DNA from: Tenrec ecaudatus
Lineage: Eukaryota; Chordata; Mammalia; Afrosoricida; Tenrecidae
DNA length: 64,000 nucleotides
Direction of reading: 5' to 3'
Assembly: GCF_050624435.1 (NCBI RefSeq)
Contig: NW_027458578.1
Coordinates: 1-64,000 of the forward strand
Numbering within the stretch: the first letter of the stretch is position 1; each line of letters begins with the position of its first letter. The notes beneath the pieces are model-generated. The model saw nothing but the letters and a program-made list of their open reading frames with translations. It searched no databases and was not told the origin of the DNA. Below are positions 1 to 11,100 of the stretch, piece after piece. The position numbers and the translations under genes are program-made.

Positions 1-1120
1 CCTTAGCCAAAGCCTAGGGGTTCCCTAACCTAAGGGTAGAAAAGCCCTAGCCCAAGGCTACGGGAGCACTGGACTAAGGTTAGGGAACTCTAGCTTTAGC
101 CTAAGCCTAGGGGTGCCCTAGCCTAAGGCTAGGGGAGCCCTAGACTTAGCCTAAGCCTAGGTGTCCCCTAACGTAAGCCTAGGGGAGCCCTAGCCTTAGC
201 CTAAGCCTACGGGTGCTCGAAACTAAGGCTAGGGGAGCCCTTGACTTAGCCTAAGCCTAGGGGTGCCTTAGCCTAAGGCTAGGGGAGCACTAGGCTAAGG
301 CTAGGGGAGCCTTAGCCTAAGGCTAGGTGTGCCCTAGCCTAAAGTTAGGGGACCCCTAGCTTAAGGCTAGGGGAGCCCTAGCCTTAGCCTAAGCCTAAAA
401 GTCCCTTAGCCTAAGGCTAGGGGAGCGCTAGCCTTACCCTAAGCCTAGGGGTGCCCTACCTAAGGCTATGGGAGCCCTAGGCTAAGGCTAGGGGAGCCCT
501 AGCCTTAGCCTAAGCCTAGGGCTGCCATAGCCTAAGGCTAGAGGAGGCCTAACCTAAGGCTAGGGAGCCCTAGCCTTAGCCTAAGCCTAGGGGAGCCCTA
601 GCCTAAGGCTAGGGGAGCCCTAGCCTTAGCCTAAGCCTTGGGGTGCCAAAGCCTGAGGCTAGGGGAGCCCTAGATTTAGCCTAAGCCTAGGGTTGCCCTC
701 GCCTAATTCTAAGGGAGCCCTAGACTTAGCCTAAGCCTAGGGGTGCCCTAGCCTAAGGCTAGAGGAGGCCTAACCTAAGGCTAGGGAGCCCTAGCCTTAG
801 CCTAAGCCTAGGGGAGCCCTAGCCTAAGGCTAGCGGAGCCCTAGCCTTAGCCTAAGCCTAGGGGTGCCCTAGCCTAAGGTTAGGGGAACACTAGCCTAAG
901 ATTAGGGGAGCCATAGCCTAAGGCTCGGGGAACCCTAGCCTAAGCCTAGTGGTGCCCTTACCTAACGCTAGGGGAGCGGTAGCCTAAGCCTAGGAGTGCC
1001 CTAGCCTAAGGCAAGGGGAGCCCTAGCCTTATCCTAAGCCTAGGGGTGCCCTAGCTTAAGGCTAGGGGAGCCCTAGCCTTAGCCTAAGCCTAAAAGTGCC
1101 TTAGCCTAAGGCTAGGGGAG

Positions 1121-1142
1121 CCCTAGCCTAAGGCTAGGGGAG
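1121..1142 (+). repeat. Example of consensus monomer A (22 bp)
   Basis: This copy matches the A consensus exactly and serves as the type example. It is three six-base words (CCCTAG, CCTAAG, GCTAGG) and a GGAG tail. The first 19 bases form an inverted repeat: CCCTAGCCT and AGGCTAGGG are exact reverse complements around a single central A. It contains two CTAG tetramers and one CCTAAGG (a CCTNAGG site). Frequent variants elsewhere are CCCAAGG for CCTAAGG, GTTAGGGGAACAC, GGCTCGGGG, TCTCAGGGAG and the 21-bp form with GCTAGGGAG. Confidence 0.95.
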
Positions 1143-1170
1143 CCCTAGCCTTAGCCTAAGCCTAGGGGTG
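1143..1170 (+). repeat. Example of consensus monomer B (28 bp)
   Basis: This is an exact B consensus directly following the A example. It has four six-base words (CCCTAG, CCTTAG, CCTAAG, CCTAGG) and a GGTG tail. It is also an inverted repeat: CCCTAG pairs with CTAGGG and CTTAG pairs with CTAAG. The arms are separated by one C at the centre and one opposed C-C mismatch. It contains CCTAGG (an AvrII-type site). A common same-length variant replaces AGGGGTG with AAAAGTG; others end in GGAG, the tail of A. Confidence 0.95.
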
Positions 1171-4100
1171 CCCTAGCCCAAGGCTAGGGGAGCCCTAGCC
1201 TTAGCCTAAGCCTAGGGGTGCCAAGCCGAAGGCTTGGGGAGCCCTAGCCTAAGGCTAGGGGAGCCCTAGCCTTAGCCTAAGCCTAGGGGTGCCCTAGCCC
1301 AAGGCTAGGGGAGCCCTAGCTTTAGCCTAAGCCTAGGGGTGCCCTAGCCTAAGCCTAGGGGTGCCCTAGCCGAAGGCTAGGGGAGCCCTAACCTAAGGCT
1401 AGGGGAGCCCTAACCTTAGCCTAAGCCTACGGGTGCCCGAAACTAAGGCTAGGGGAGCCCTTGAATTAGCCTAAGCCTACGGGTGCCTTAGCCTAAGGCT
1501 AGGGGAGCACTAGGCTAAGGCGAGGGGAGCCTTAGCCTAAGGCTAGGTGTGCCCTAGCCTAAAGTTAGGGGACCCCTAGCATAAGGCTAGGGGAGCCCAA
1601 GCCTAGGGCTAGGGGAGTCCTAGACTTAGCCTAAGCCTAGGTGTGCCCTAGCCTAAGGCTAGGGGAGCCTTAGCCTAAGGCTAGGGGAGCCCTAGCCTTA
1701 GCCTAAGCCTAGGGGTGCCCTAGTCTAAGGCTAGCGGAGCCCTAGCTTAGCCTAAGCCTAAAAGTGCCCTAGCCTAAGGCTAGGGTAGCGCTAGCCTTAG
1801 CCCAGCCTAGGGGTGCCCTAACCTAAGGCTAGGGGAGCCCTAGCCTAAGGTTAGGGTAGCCCTGGCCTAAGGCTAGGGGAGCCCTAGCCTTAGCCTAATC
1901 CTAGGGGTGCCCTAGCCTAAGGCTACGGGAGCCCTAACCTAAGGCTAGGGGAGCCCTAGCCTTAGCCTAAGCCTAGGGGAGCCCTAGCCTAAGGCTAGGG
2001 GAGCCCTAGCCTTAGCCTAACCCTAGGGGTGCACTAGCCTATGGCTAGGGAGCCCTAACCTAAGGCTAGGGGAGCCTTAGCCTTAGCCTAAGCCTAGGGG
2101 TGCCCTAGCCTAAGGCTAGAGGAGCCCTAGCCTTAGCCTAAGCCTAAAAGTGCCCTAGCCTAAGGCTAGGGGAGTGCTAGCTTTAGCCTAAGCCTAGTGG
2201 TGCCCTAACTTAAGGCTAGGGGAGCCCAAGCCTAAGGCTAGGGGAGCCCTAGCCTAAGCCTAGGGGTGCCCTTACCTAACGCTACGGGAGCCCTAGCCTT
2301 AGCCTAAGCCTAGTGGTGCCCTAGCATAAGGCTAGGGGAGCATTAGCGTAAGGCTTGGGGAGCCCTAGCCTTAGCCTAAGCCTAGGGGAGCCCTAGCCTA
2401 AGGTTAGGGGAACACTAGCCTAAAGCTAGGGGAGCCATAGCCTAAGGTTCGGGGAGCCCTAGCCTAAGGCTCGGGGAGCCCTACCCTTAGCCTAAGCCTA
2501 GGGGTGCCCTAGCCTAAGGCTAGGGGAGCACTAGCGTAAGGCTAGGGGAGCCCTAGCATTAGCCTAAGCCTAGGGGTGCCCTAGCCTAAGATTAGGGGAA
2601 CACTAGCCTAAAGCTAGGGGAGCCATAGCCTAAGGTTCGGGGAGCCCTAGCCTAAGTCTCGGGGAGCCCTAGCCTAAGCCTAGGGGTGCCCTTACCTAGC
2701 TCTAGGGGAGCGCTAGCCTAAGCCTAGGAGTGCCCTAGGCTAAGGCTAGGGGAGACCTAGTTAAGGCTAGGGGAGCCCTAGCCTAAGGCTAGGGGAATCC
2801 TAGATTTAGCCTAAGCCTAAAGGTGCCCTAGCCTAAGCTAGTGGAGCCCTAACCTAAGGGTAGGGGAGCCCTAGCCTTAGCCTAAGCCTAGGGGTTCCCT
2901 AGCATAAGGCTAGGGGAGCCCTAGCCTAAGGCTAGGGGAGCCCTAGCCTTAGCCTAAGCCTAGGAGTGCCCTAGCCTAAGGCTAGGGAGCCCTAACCTAA
3001 GGCTAGGGGAGCCTTAGCCTTAGCCTAAGCCTAGGGGTGCCCTAGCCTAAGGGAGTGGAGCACTAGGCTACGGCTAGTGGAGCCCTATACTTAGCCTAAG
3101 CCTAGGGGTGCCATAGCCTAAGGCTAGGGGAGCCCTAGCCTTAGCCTAAGCCTAAAAGTGCCCTAGCCTAAGGCTAGGGGAGCCCTAGCCTAAGGCTAGG
3201 TGTGCCCTAGCCTAAAGTTAGGGGACCCCTAGCATAAGACTAGGGGAGCCCTAGCCTAGGGCAAGGGGAGTCCTATACTTAGCCTAAGCCTAGGGGTGCC
3301 CTAGACTAAGGCTAGGGGAGCCCTAACCTAAGGCTAGGGGAGTCCTAGCCTAAGCCTATGCCTAAAAGTGCCCTAACTTAAGGCTAGGGCAGCCCTAGCC
3401 TAAAGCTAGGGGAGCCCTAGCCTAAGGCTAGGGGAGCCCTAGCCTTAGCCTAAACCTAGGGGTGCTCTAGCCTAAGGCTAGGGGAGCCCTAACCTAAGGC
3501 TAAGGAGCCCTAACCTTAGCCTAAGCCTAGGGGAGCCCTAGCCTAAGCCTAAGCCTAAAGGTGCCCTACCATAAGGCTAGAGGAGCGCTAGCCTTAGCCG
3601 AAGCCTAGGGGTGGCCTAACCTAAGGATAGGGGAGACCTAGCCTAAGGCTAGGGGAGCCCTAGCCTTAGCCTAAGCCTAGGTGTGCCCTAACGTAAGGCT
3701 ATGGAGCCCTAGCCTAAGGCTAGGGGATCCCTAGCCTTAGCCTAAGCCTAGGGGTGCCCTAGCCTAAGGCTAGGGGAGCCGTAACCTAAGGCTAGGGGTG
3801 CCCTAGCCTTAGCCTAAGCCTAGGGGTGCCATAGCCTAAGGCTAGGGGAGCCCTAGCCTAAGCCTAAGCCTAAAGGTGCCCTAGCCTAAGGCTAGGGGAG
3901 CCCTAGCCTAAGGCTAGGGGAGCCCTAGCCTAAGGCTAGGGGAGCCCTAGCCTTAGCCTAAGGCTAGGGGAGCCCTAGCCTTAGCCTAAGCCTAGGTGTG
4001 CCCTAACGTAAGGCTATGGAGCCCTAGCCTAAGGCTAGGCGAGAACTAGCCTTAGCCTAAGCCTAGGTGTGCCCTAGCCTAAGGCTAGGGGAGCCCTAGC

Positions 4101-4999
4101 CTAAGGCTAGGGGAGCGCTAGCCTAAGGCTAGGGGAGCCATATCCTAAGGTTCAGAGAGCCCTAGCCTAAGGCTCGGGGAGCCCTAGCCTTAGCCTAAGC
4201 TTAGGGGTGCCCTAACCTAAGCCTAGGGGAGCCCTACCCTAAGGCAAGGGGAGCCCTAGCCTTAGCCTAAGCCTAGGGGTGCCCTAGCCTAAGGCTAAAG
4301 GAGCTCTAGACTTAGGCTAAGCCTAGGGGTGCCCTAGCCTAAGGCTAGCGGAGCCCTAACCTTAGCCTAAGCCTAAAAGTGCCCTAGCCTAAGGCTAGGG
4401 GAGCGCTAGCCTTAGCCCAAGCCTAGGGGTGCCCTAACCTAAGGCTAGGGGAGCCCTAGCCTAAGGCTAGGGTAGCACTGGCCTAAGGCTAGTGGAGCCC
4501 TAGCCTTAGCCTAAGCCTAGGGAGGCCCTAGCCTAAGGCTAGGGGAGCCCTAACCTAAGGCTAGGGGTGACCTAGCCTTAGCCTAAGCCTAGGGGTGCCC
4601 TAGCCTAAGGCTAGGGGAGCCCTAGCCTAAGCCTAAGCCTAAAGGTGCCCTAGCATAAGGCTAGAGGAGCGCTAGCCTTAGCCGAAGCCTAGGGGTGCCC
4701 TAACCTAAGGCTAGGGGAGCCCTAGCCTAAGGCTAGGGGAGCCCTAGCCTTAGCCTAAGCCTAGGTGTGCCCTAACGTAAGGCTATGGAGCCCTAGCCTA
4801 AGGCTAGGGGAGCCCTAGCCTTAGCCTAAGCCTAGGGGTGACCTAGCCTAAGGCTAGGGGAGCCCTAACCTAAGGCTAGGGGTGCCCTAGCATTAGCCTA
4901 AGCCTAGGGGTGCCCTAGCCTAAGGCTAGGGGAGAATTAGCCTTAGCCTAAGCCTAGGTGTGCCCTAGCCTAAGGCTAGGGGAGCCCTAGCCTTAGGCT

Positions 5000-7900
5000 A
5001 GGGGAGCCCTAGCCTAAGGCTAGGGGAGCCCTAGCTTTAGCCTAAGCCTAGGGGAGCCCTAGCCAAAGGCTAGGGGAGCTCTAGCCTTAGCCTAAGCCTA
5101 GGGTTGCCCTAACCTAAGGCTAGGGGAGCCCTAGCCTTAGCCTAAGCCTAGGGGTGCCCTAGCCTAAGGCTAAAGAAGCCCTAGACTTAGGCTAAGCCTA
5201 GGGGTGCCCTAGCCTAAGGCTAGCGGAGCCCTAGCCTTAGCCTAAGCCTAAAAGTGCCCTAGCCTAAGGCTAGGGGAGCGCTAGCTTTAGCCTAAGCCTA
5301 GGGGTGCCCTAACCTAAGGCTAGGGAAGCCCAAGCCTTAGCCTAAGCCTAGTGGTGCCCTAGTCTAAGGCTAGGGGAGCACTAGCGTAAGGCTTGGGGAG
5401 CCCTACCCTTAGCCTAAGCCTAGGGGAGCCCTATCCCAAGGCTAGGGGAGCCTTAGCCCAAGGCTAGGGGAGCCCTAGCCTTAGCCTAAGCCTAGGGGTG
5501 CCCTAGCCTAAGGCTAGGGGAGCACTAGCGTAAGGCTAGGGGATCCCTAGCCTTAGCCTAAGCCTAGGGGTGCCTTAGCCTAAGGTTAGGGGAACACTAG
5601 CCTAAAGCTAGGGGAGCCATAGCCTAAGGTTCGGGGAGCCCTAGCCTAAGGCTCGGGAAGCCCTAGCCTAAGCCTAGGGGTGCCCTTACCTAGCTCTAGA
5701 GGAGCACTAGCCTAAGCCTAAGAGTGCCCTAGCGTAAGCTAATGGAGCCCAAACCTAAGGCTAGGGGAGCCCTAGCCTTAGCCTAAGCCTAGGGGTTTCC
5801 TAGCATAATGCTAGGGGAGCCCTAGCCTAAGGCTAGGGGAGTCCTAGCCTTAGCCTAAGCCTAGGGGTGCCCTAGCCTAAGGCTAGGGGAGCCCTAACCT
5901 AAGGCTAGGGAGCCATAGCCTTAGCCTAAGCCTAGGGGAGCCCTAGACTTAGCCTAAGACTAAAGGTGCCCTAGCATAAGGCTAGGGGAGCGCTAGCCTT
6001 AGCCTTAGCCTAGGGGTGCCCTATCCTAAGGTTAGGGGAGCCCTACCCTAAGGCTAGGGGAGCCATAGCCTATGGCTAGGGGAGCCCTTGCCTTAACCTA
6101 AGCCTAGGGGTGCCCTAGCCTAAGGCTAGGGGAGCCCTCGCCTAAGGATTAGGGAGCCCTAGCCTAAGGCTAGGGGAGCCCTAGCCTTAGCCTAAGCCTA
6201 GGGGTGCCCTAGCCTAAAGCTAGGGGAGCACTAGCCTAAGGCTAGGGGAGCACTAGCCTAAGGCTAGGGGAGCCCTATCCTTAGCCTAAGCCTAGGGGTG
6301 CCCTAGCCTAAGGCTAGGGGAGCCCTAGCCTAAGTCTCAGGGAGCCCTAGCCTTAGCCTAAGCCTAGGGGTGCCCTAGCCTAAGGCTAGGGGATCCCTAA
6401 CCTAAGTCTCAGGGAGCCCTAGCCTTAGCCTAAGCCTAGGGGAGCCCTAGCCTAAGGCTAGGTGAGCCGTAGCCTTAGCCTAAGCCTAGGGGTGCCCTAG
6501 CCTAAGGCTTGGGGAGCCCTAACCTAAGGCTACGGGTGGCCTAGCCTTAGCCTAAGCCTAGGTGTGCCCTAGCCTAAGGCTAGGGGAGCCCTAGCCTTAG
6601 CCTAAGCCTAGGGGTGCCCTAGCCCAAGGCTAGGGGAGCCCTAACCTAAGTCTAGGGGTGTGCTAGCCTTAGCCTAAGCCTAGGTGTGCCCTAGGCTAAA
6701 GCAAAGGGAGCACTAGCCTAAGGTTAGGGGAGCCCTAACCTTAGCCTAAGCCTAGGGGAGCCCTAGCCTAAGGCCAGGGGAGCACTAGCCTAAGCCTAAG
6801 CCTAGGGGTGTCCTAGCCTAAAGCTAGGGGAGCCCTAGCCCAAGGCTAGGGGAGCGCTAGCCTAAGCCTAGGGGTGCCCTAGCCTAAGCCTAGGGGTGCC
6901 CTAGCCTAAGGCTAGGGGAGACCTAGCCTTAGCCTAAGCCTAGGGGTGTCCTAGCCTAAGGCTAGGGGAGCACTAGCCTAAGGCTAAGGGAGCGCTAGCC
7001 TAAGCCTAGGGGTGCCCTAGCCTAAGCCTAGGGGTGCCCTAGCCTAAGGCTAGGGGAGCCCTAGCCTTAGCCTAAGCCTAGGGTTTCCTAGCCTAAGGCT
7101 AGGGGACTACTAGCCTAAGCCTAGGGGAGCCCTAGCCTTAGCCTAAGCCTAGGGGTGTCCTAGCCTAAGGCTAGGGGAGCACTAGCCTTAGCCTAGGGGA
7201 GCCCTAGCCTTAGCCTAAGCCTAGGCGTGCCCTAGCCTAAGGCTAGGAGAGAACTAGCCTTAGCCTAAGCCTAGGTGTGCCCTAGCCTAAGGCTAGGGGA
7301 GCCCTAGCCTAAGGCTAGGGGAGCCCTAGCCTTAGCCTAAGCCTAGGGGTGCCCTAGCCTAAGGCTAGGGGAGCGCTAGCTTTAGCCTAAGCCTAGGGGT
7401 GCCCTAACCTAAGGCTAGGGGAGCCCAAGCCTTAGCCTAAGCCTAGTGGTGCCCTAGTCTAAGGCTAGGGGAGCACTAGCGTAAGGCTAGGGGAGCCCTA
7501 CCTTTAGCGTAAGCCTAGGGGAGCCCTAGCCCAAGGAAAGGGGAGCCCTAGCCTAAGGCTAGGGGAGCCCTAGCCTTAGCCTAAGCCTAGGGGTGCCCTA
7601 GCCTAAGGCTAGGGGAGCACTAGCGTAAGGCTAGGGGAGCCCTAGCCTTAGCCTAAGCCTAGGGGTGCCCTAGCCTAAGGTTAGGGGAACACTAGCCTAA
7701 AGCTAGCGGAGCCATAGCCTAAGGTTCGGGGAGCCCTAGCCTAAGGCTTGGGAAGCCCTAGCCTAAGCCTAGGTGTGCCCTTACCTAGCTCTAGAGGAGC
7801 GCTAGCCCAAGCCTAGGAGTGCCCTAGCCTAAGCTAATGGAGCCCAAACCTAAGGCTAGCGGAACCCTAGCCTTAGCCTAAACCTAGGGGTTTCCTAGCA

Positions 7901-8163
7901 TAATGCTAGGGGAGCCCTAGCCTAAGGCTAGGGGAGTCCTAGCGTTAGCCTAAGCCTAGGGGTGCCCTAGCCTAAGGCTAGGGGAGCCCTAACCTAAGGC
8001 TAGGGAGCAGTAGCCTTAGCCTAAGCCTAGGGGAGACCTAGACTTAGCATAAGACTAAAGGTGCCCTAGCATAAGGCTAGGGGAGCGCTAGCCTTAGCCT
8101 AAGCCTAGGGGTGCCCTATCCTAAGGTTAGGGGAGCCAAACCCTAAGGCTAGGGGAGCCATAG
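5000..8163. repeat. HOR module Q, copy 1
   Basis: A stretch defined by variants such as CCTAGCCAAAGG near 5,060, GGGGTTTCCTAGCATAATG at about 5,792 and CCTATCCTAAGGTTAGGGG near 6,020. Its first part recurs near 40,480-41,170. The part from 5,791 to about 8,350 recurs at 25,921 to about 28,480, at an offset of 20,130 with nearly no change. Within it, an older internal doubling is visible, because the sequence after 5,331 and that after 7,400 carry the same ordered variants. That second half, 7,410-8,163, is called block C below. Confidence 0.75.
6877..6898 (+). repeat. Hybrid monomer C (22 bp: A front, B back)
   Basis: This 22-bp unit has the words CCCTAG, CCTAAG and CCTAGG and the tail GGTG. 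It begins like A and ends like B, or equals B without its CCTTAG word. It is flanked by a similar unit, forming a short run of hybrids around 6,857-6,898. The same run recurs near 6,990-7,035, 26,990-27,030, 27,125-27,170, 42,930-42,970 and 43,070-43,110. Its existence shows that the two monomers differ by gain or loss of one hexamer and can recombine within the unit. Confidence 0.9.
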
Positions 8164-11100
8164 CCTAAGGCTAGGGGAGCCCTTGCCTTAACCTAAGCCT
8201 AGGGTTGCCCTAGCCTAAGGCTAGGGGAGCCCTAACCTAAGGCTTTGGGAGCCCTAGCCTAAGGCTAGGGGAGTCCTAGCCTTAGCCTAAGCCTAGGGGT
8301 GCCCTAGCCTAAGGCTAGGGGAGCACTAGCCTAAGGCTAGGGGAGCACTAGCCTAAGGCTAGGGGAGCCCTATCCTTAGCGTAAGCCTAGGGGTGCCGTA
8401 GCCTAAGGCTAGGGGAGCCCTAGCCTAAGTCTCAGGGAGCCCTAGCCTTAGCCTAAGCCTAGGGGTGCCCTAGCCTAAGGGTAGGGGAGCCCTAGCCTAA
8501 GTCTCAGGGAGCCCTAGCCTTAGCCTAAGCCTAGGGGAGCCCTAGCCTAAGGCTAGGTGAGCCGTAGCCTTAGCCTAAGCCTAGGGGTGCCCTAGCCTAA
8601 GGCTAGGGGAGCCGTAACCTAAGGCTACGGGTGCCCTAGCCTTAGCCTAAGCCTAGGTGTGCCCTAGCCTAAGGCTAGGGGAGCCCTAGCCTTAGCCTAA
8701 GCGTAGGGGTGCCCTAGCCTAAGGCTATGGGAGCCCTAACCTAAGTCTAGGGGTGGGCTAGCCTTAGCCTAAACCTAGGGGTGTCCTAGGCTAAAGCAAA
8801 GGGAGCACCAGCCTAAGGCTAGGGGAGCCCTAACCTTAGCCTAAGCCTAGGGGAGCCCTAGCCTAAGGCTTGGGGAGTCCTAGCCTAAGCCTAAGCCTAG
8901 GGGAGCCCTAGCCTAAGGCTAGGGGAGCCCTAGCCTAAGCCTAAGCATAGGGGTGCCCTAGCCTAAAGCTAGGGGAGCCCTAGCCCAAGGCTAGGGGAGC
9001 CCTAGCCCAAGGCTAGGGGAGCCCTAGCCCAAGGCTAGGGGAGCCCTAGCCTAAGGCTAGGGGAGCCCTAGCCTAAGGCTAGGGGAGCCCTAGCCTTAGC
9101 CTAAGCCTAGGGGTGCCCTAGCCTAAGGCTAGGGGAGCACTAGCCTAAGGCTAGTGGAGCCCTAGCCTTAGCCTAAGCCTAAAGGTGCCCTAGCCTAAGG
9201 CCAGGGGAACACTAGCCTAAGGCTCGGGGAGCCATAGCCTATGTTTCGGGGAGCCCTAGCCTAAGGCTCGGGGAGCCCTAGCCTAAGCCTACGGGTGCCC
9301 TTACCTAACGCTAGGGGAGCGCTAGCCTAAGCCTAGGAGTGCCCTTGCCTAAGGCTAGGGGAGCCCTAGCTTAAGTCTAGCGGTACCCTAGCCAAAGCCT
9401 TGGGGTGCCCAAGCGTAAGGCTAGGGGAGCCCTAGCCTTAGCCTAAGTCTAGGGGTGCCCTAGCCTAAGGCTAGGGGAGCCCTAGCCTAAGGCTTGGGGA
9501 GCCCTAGCCTAAGGCTAGGTGTGCCCTAGCCTAAGGTTAGGGGAGCCCTAGCATAAGGCTAGTGGAGCCCTAGCCTTAGCCTAAGCCTAGGGGTGCCCTA
9601 GCCTAAGGTTAGGGGAACACAAGCCTAAGGCTAGGGGAGCCATAGCCTAAGGTTCGGGGAGCCGTAGCCTAAGGCTCGGGGAGCCCTAGCTTTAGCCTAA
9701 GCCTAGGGGAGTCCTAGACTAAGTCTAGGGGAGCCCTAGCCTTACCCTAACCCTAGGGGTGCCCTAGCCTAAGGCTAGGGAGCCCTAACCTAAGGCTAGG
9801 GGAGCCTTAGCCTTAGCCTAAGCCTAGGGCTGCCCTTGCCTAAGGCTAGGGGAGCCCTAGACTTAGGCTAAGCCTTGGGGTGCCCTAACCTAAGGCTAGG
9901 GGAGCCCTAGCCTTAGCCTAAGCCTAAAAGTGCCCTAGCCTAAGGCTAGGGGAACGCTAGCCTTAGCCAAAGCCTAGGGGTGCCCTAACCTAAGGGTAGA
10001 AAAGCCCTAGCCTAAGGCTACGGGAGCACTGGCCTAAGGCTAGGGGAGCTCTAGCTTTAGCCTAAGCCTAGGGGTGCCCTAGCCTAAGGCTAGAGGAGGC
10101 CTAACCTAAGGCTAGGGAGCCCTAGCCTTAGCCTAAGCCTAGGGGAGCCCTAGCCTAAGGCTAGCGGAGCCCTAGATTAAGCCTAAGCCTAGGGGTGCCC
10201 TCGCCTAATTCTAGGGGAGCCCTAGCCTTAGCCTAAGCCTAGGGGTGCCCTAGCCTAAGGCTAGAGGAGGCCTAACCTAAGGCTAGGGAGCCCTAGCCTT
10301 AGCCTAAGCCTAGGGGTGCCCTCGCCTAATTCTAGGGGAGCCCTAGCCTTAGCCTAAGCCTAGGGGTGCCCAGGCCTAAGGCTAGAGGAGGCCTAACCTA
10401 AGGCTAGGGAGCCCTAGCCTTAGCCTAAGCCTAGGGGAGCCCTAGCCTAAGGCTAGCGGAGCCCTAGATTTAGCCTATGCCTAGGGGTGCCCTCGCCTAA
10501 TTCTAGGGGAGCCCTAGCCTTAGCCTAAGCCTAGGGGTGCCCTAGCCTAAGGCTAGAGGAGGCCTAACCTAAGGCTAGGGAGCCGTAGCCTTAACCTAAC
10601 CCTAGGGGTGCCCTAGCCTAAGGTTAGGGGAACACTAGCCTAAGATTAGGGGAGCCATAGCCTAAGGTTCGGGGAGCCCTAGCCTAAGGCTCGGGGAGCC
10701 CTAGCCTAAGCCTAGGGGTGCCCTTACCTAATGCTAGGGGAGCGCTAGCCTAAGCCTAGGAGTGCCCTAGCCTAAGGCGAGGGGAGCCCTAGCCTTACCC
10801 TAAGCCTAGGGGTGCCCTAGCTTAAGGTAGGGGAGCCCTAGCCTTAGCCTAAGCCTAAAAGTGCCTTAGCCTAAGGCTAGGGGAGCCCTAGCCTAAGGCT
10901 AGGGGAGCCCTACCTTAGCCTAAGCCTAGGGGTGCCCGAAAATAAGGCTAGGGGAGCCGTTGCCTTAGCCTAAGCCTAGGGGTGCCCTAGCTTAAGGATA
11001 GTGGAGCCCTAGCCTAAGGCTAGGTGTGCCCTAGCCTAAAGATAGGGGACCACTAGCATAAGGCTAGGGGAGCCCTAGCCTAGGGCTAGGGGAGTCCTAG

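Larger units (their letters stand above)
1..5000. repeat. HOR module P, copy 1
   Basis: About 5 kb of monomers with an order and private variants that recur at 28,840-33,150, 33,151-37,145 and 37,146-40,440. Useful tags are the TAGAAAAG landmark at about 36-44, CGAAACTAAGG near 1,441, the shortened word CCCAGCCTAG at 1,801 and the truncated CCTAGTTAAGG near 2,757. Offsets to the second copy are 28,841 at the first tag, 28,798 near 1,441 and 28,871 from about 1,851 on. The two copies therefore differ by whole-monomer gains and losses plus a single-base change. It is cut by the left edge of the window, so its true start is unknown. Confidence 0.8.
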
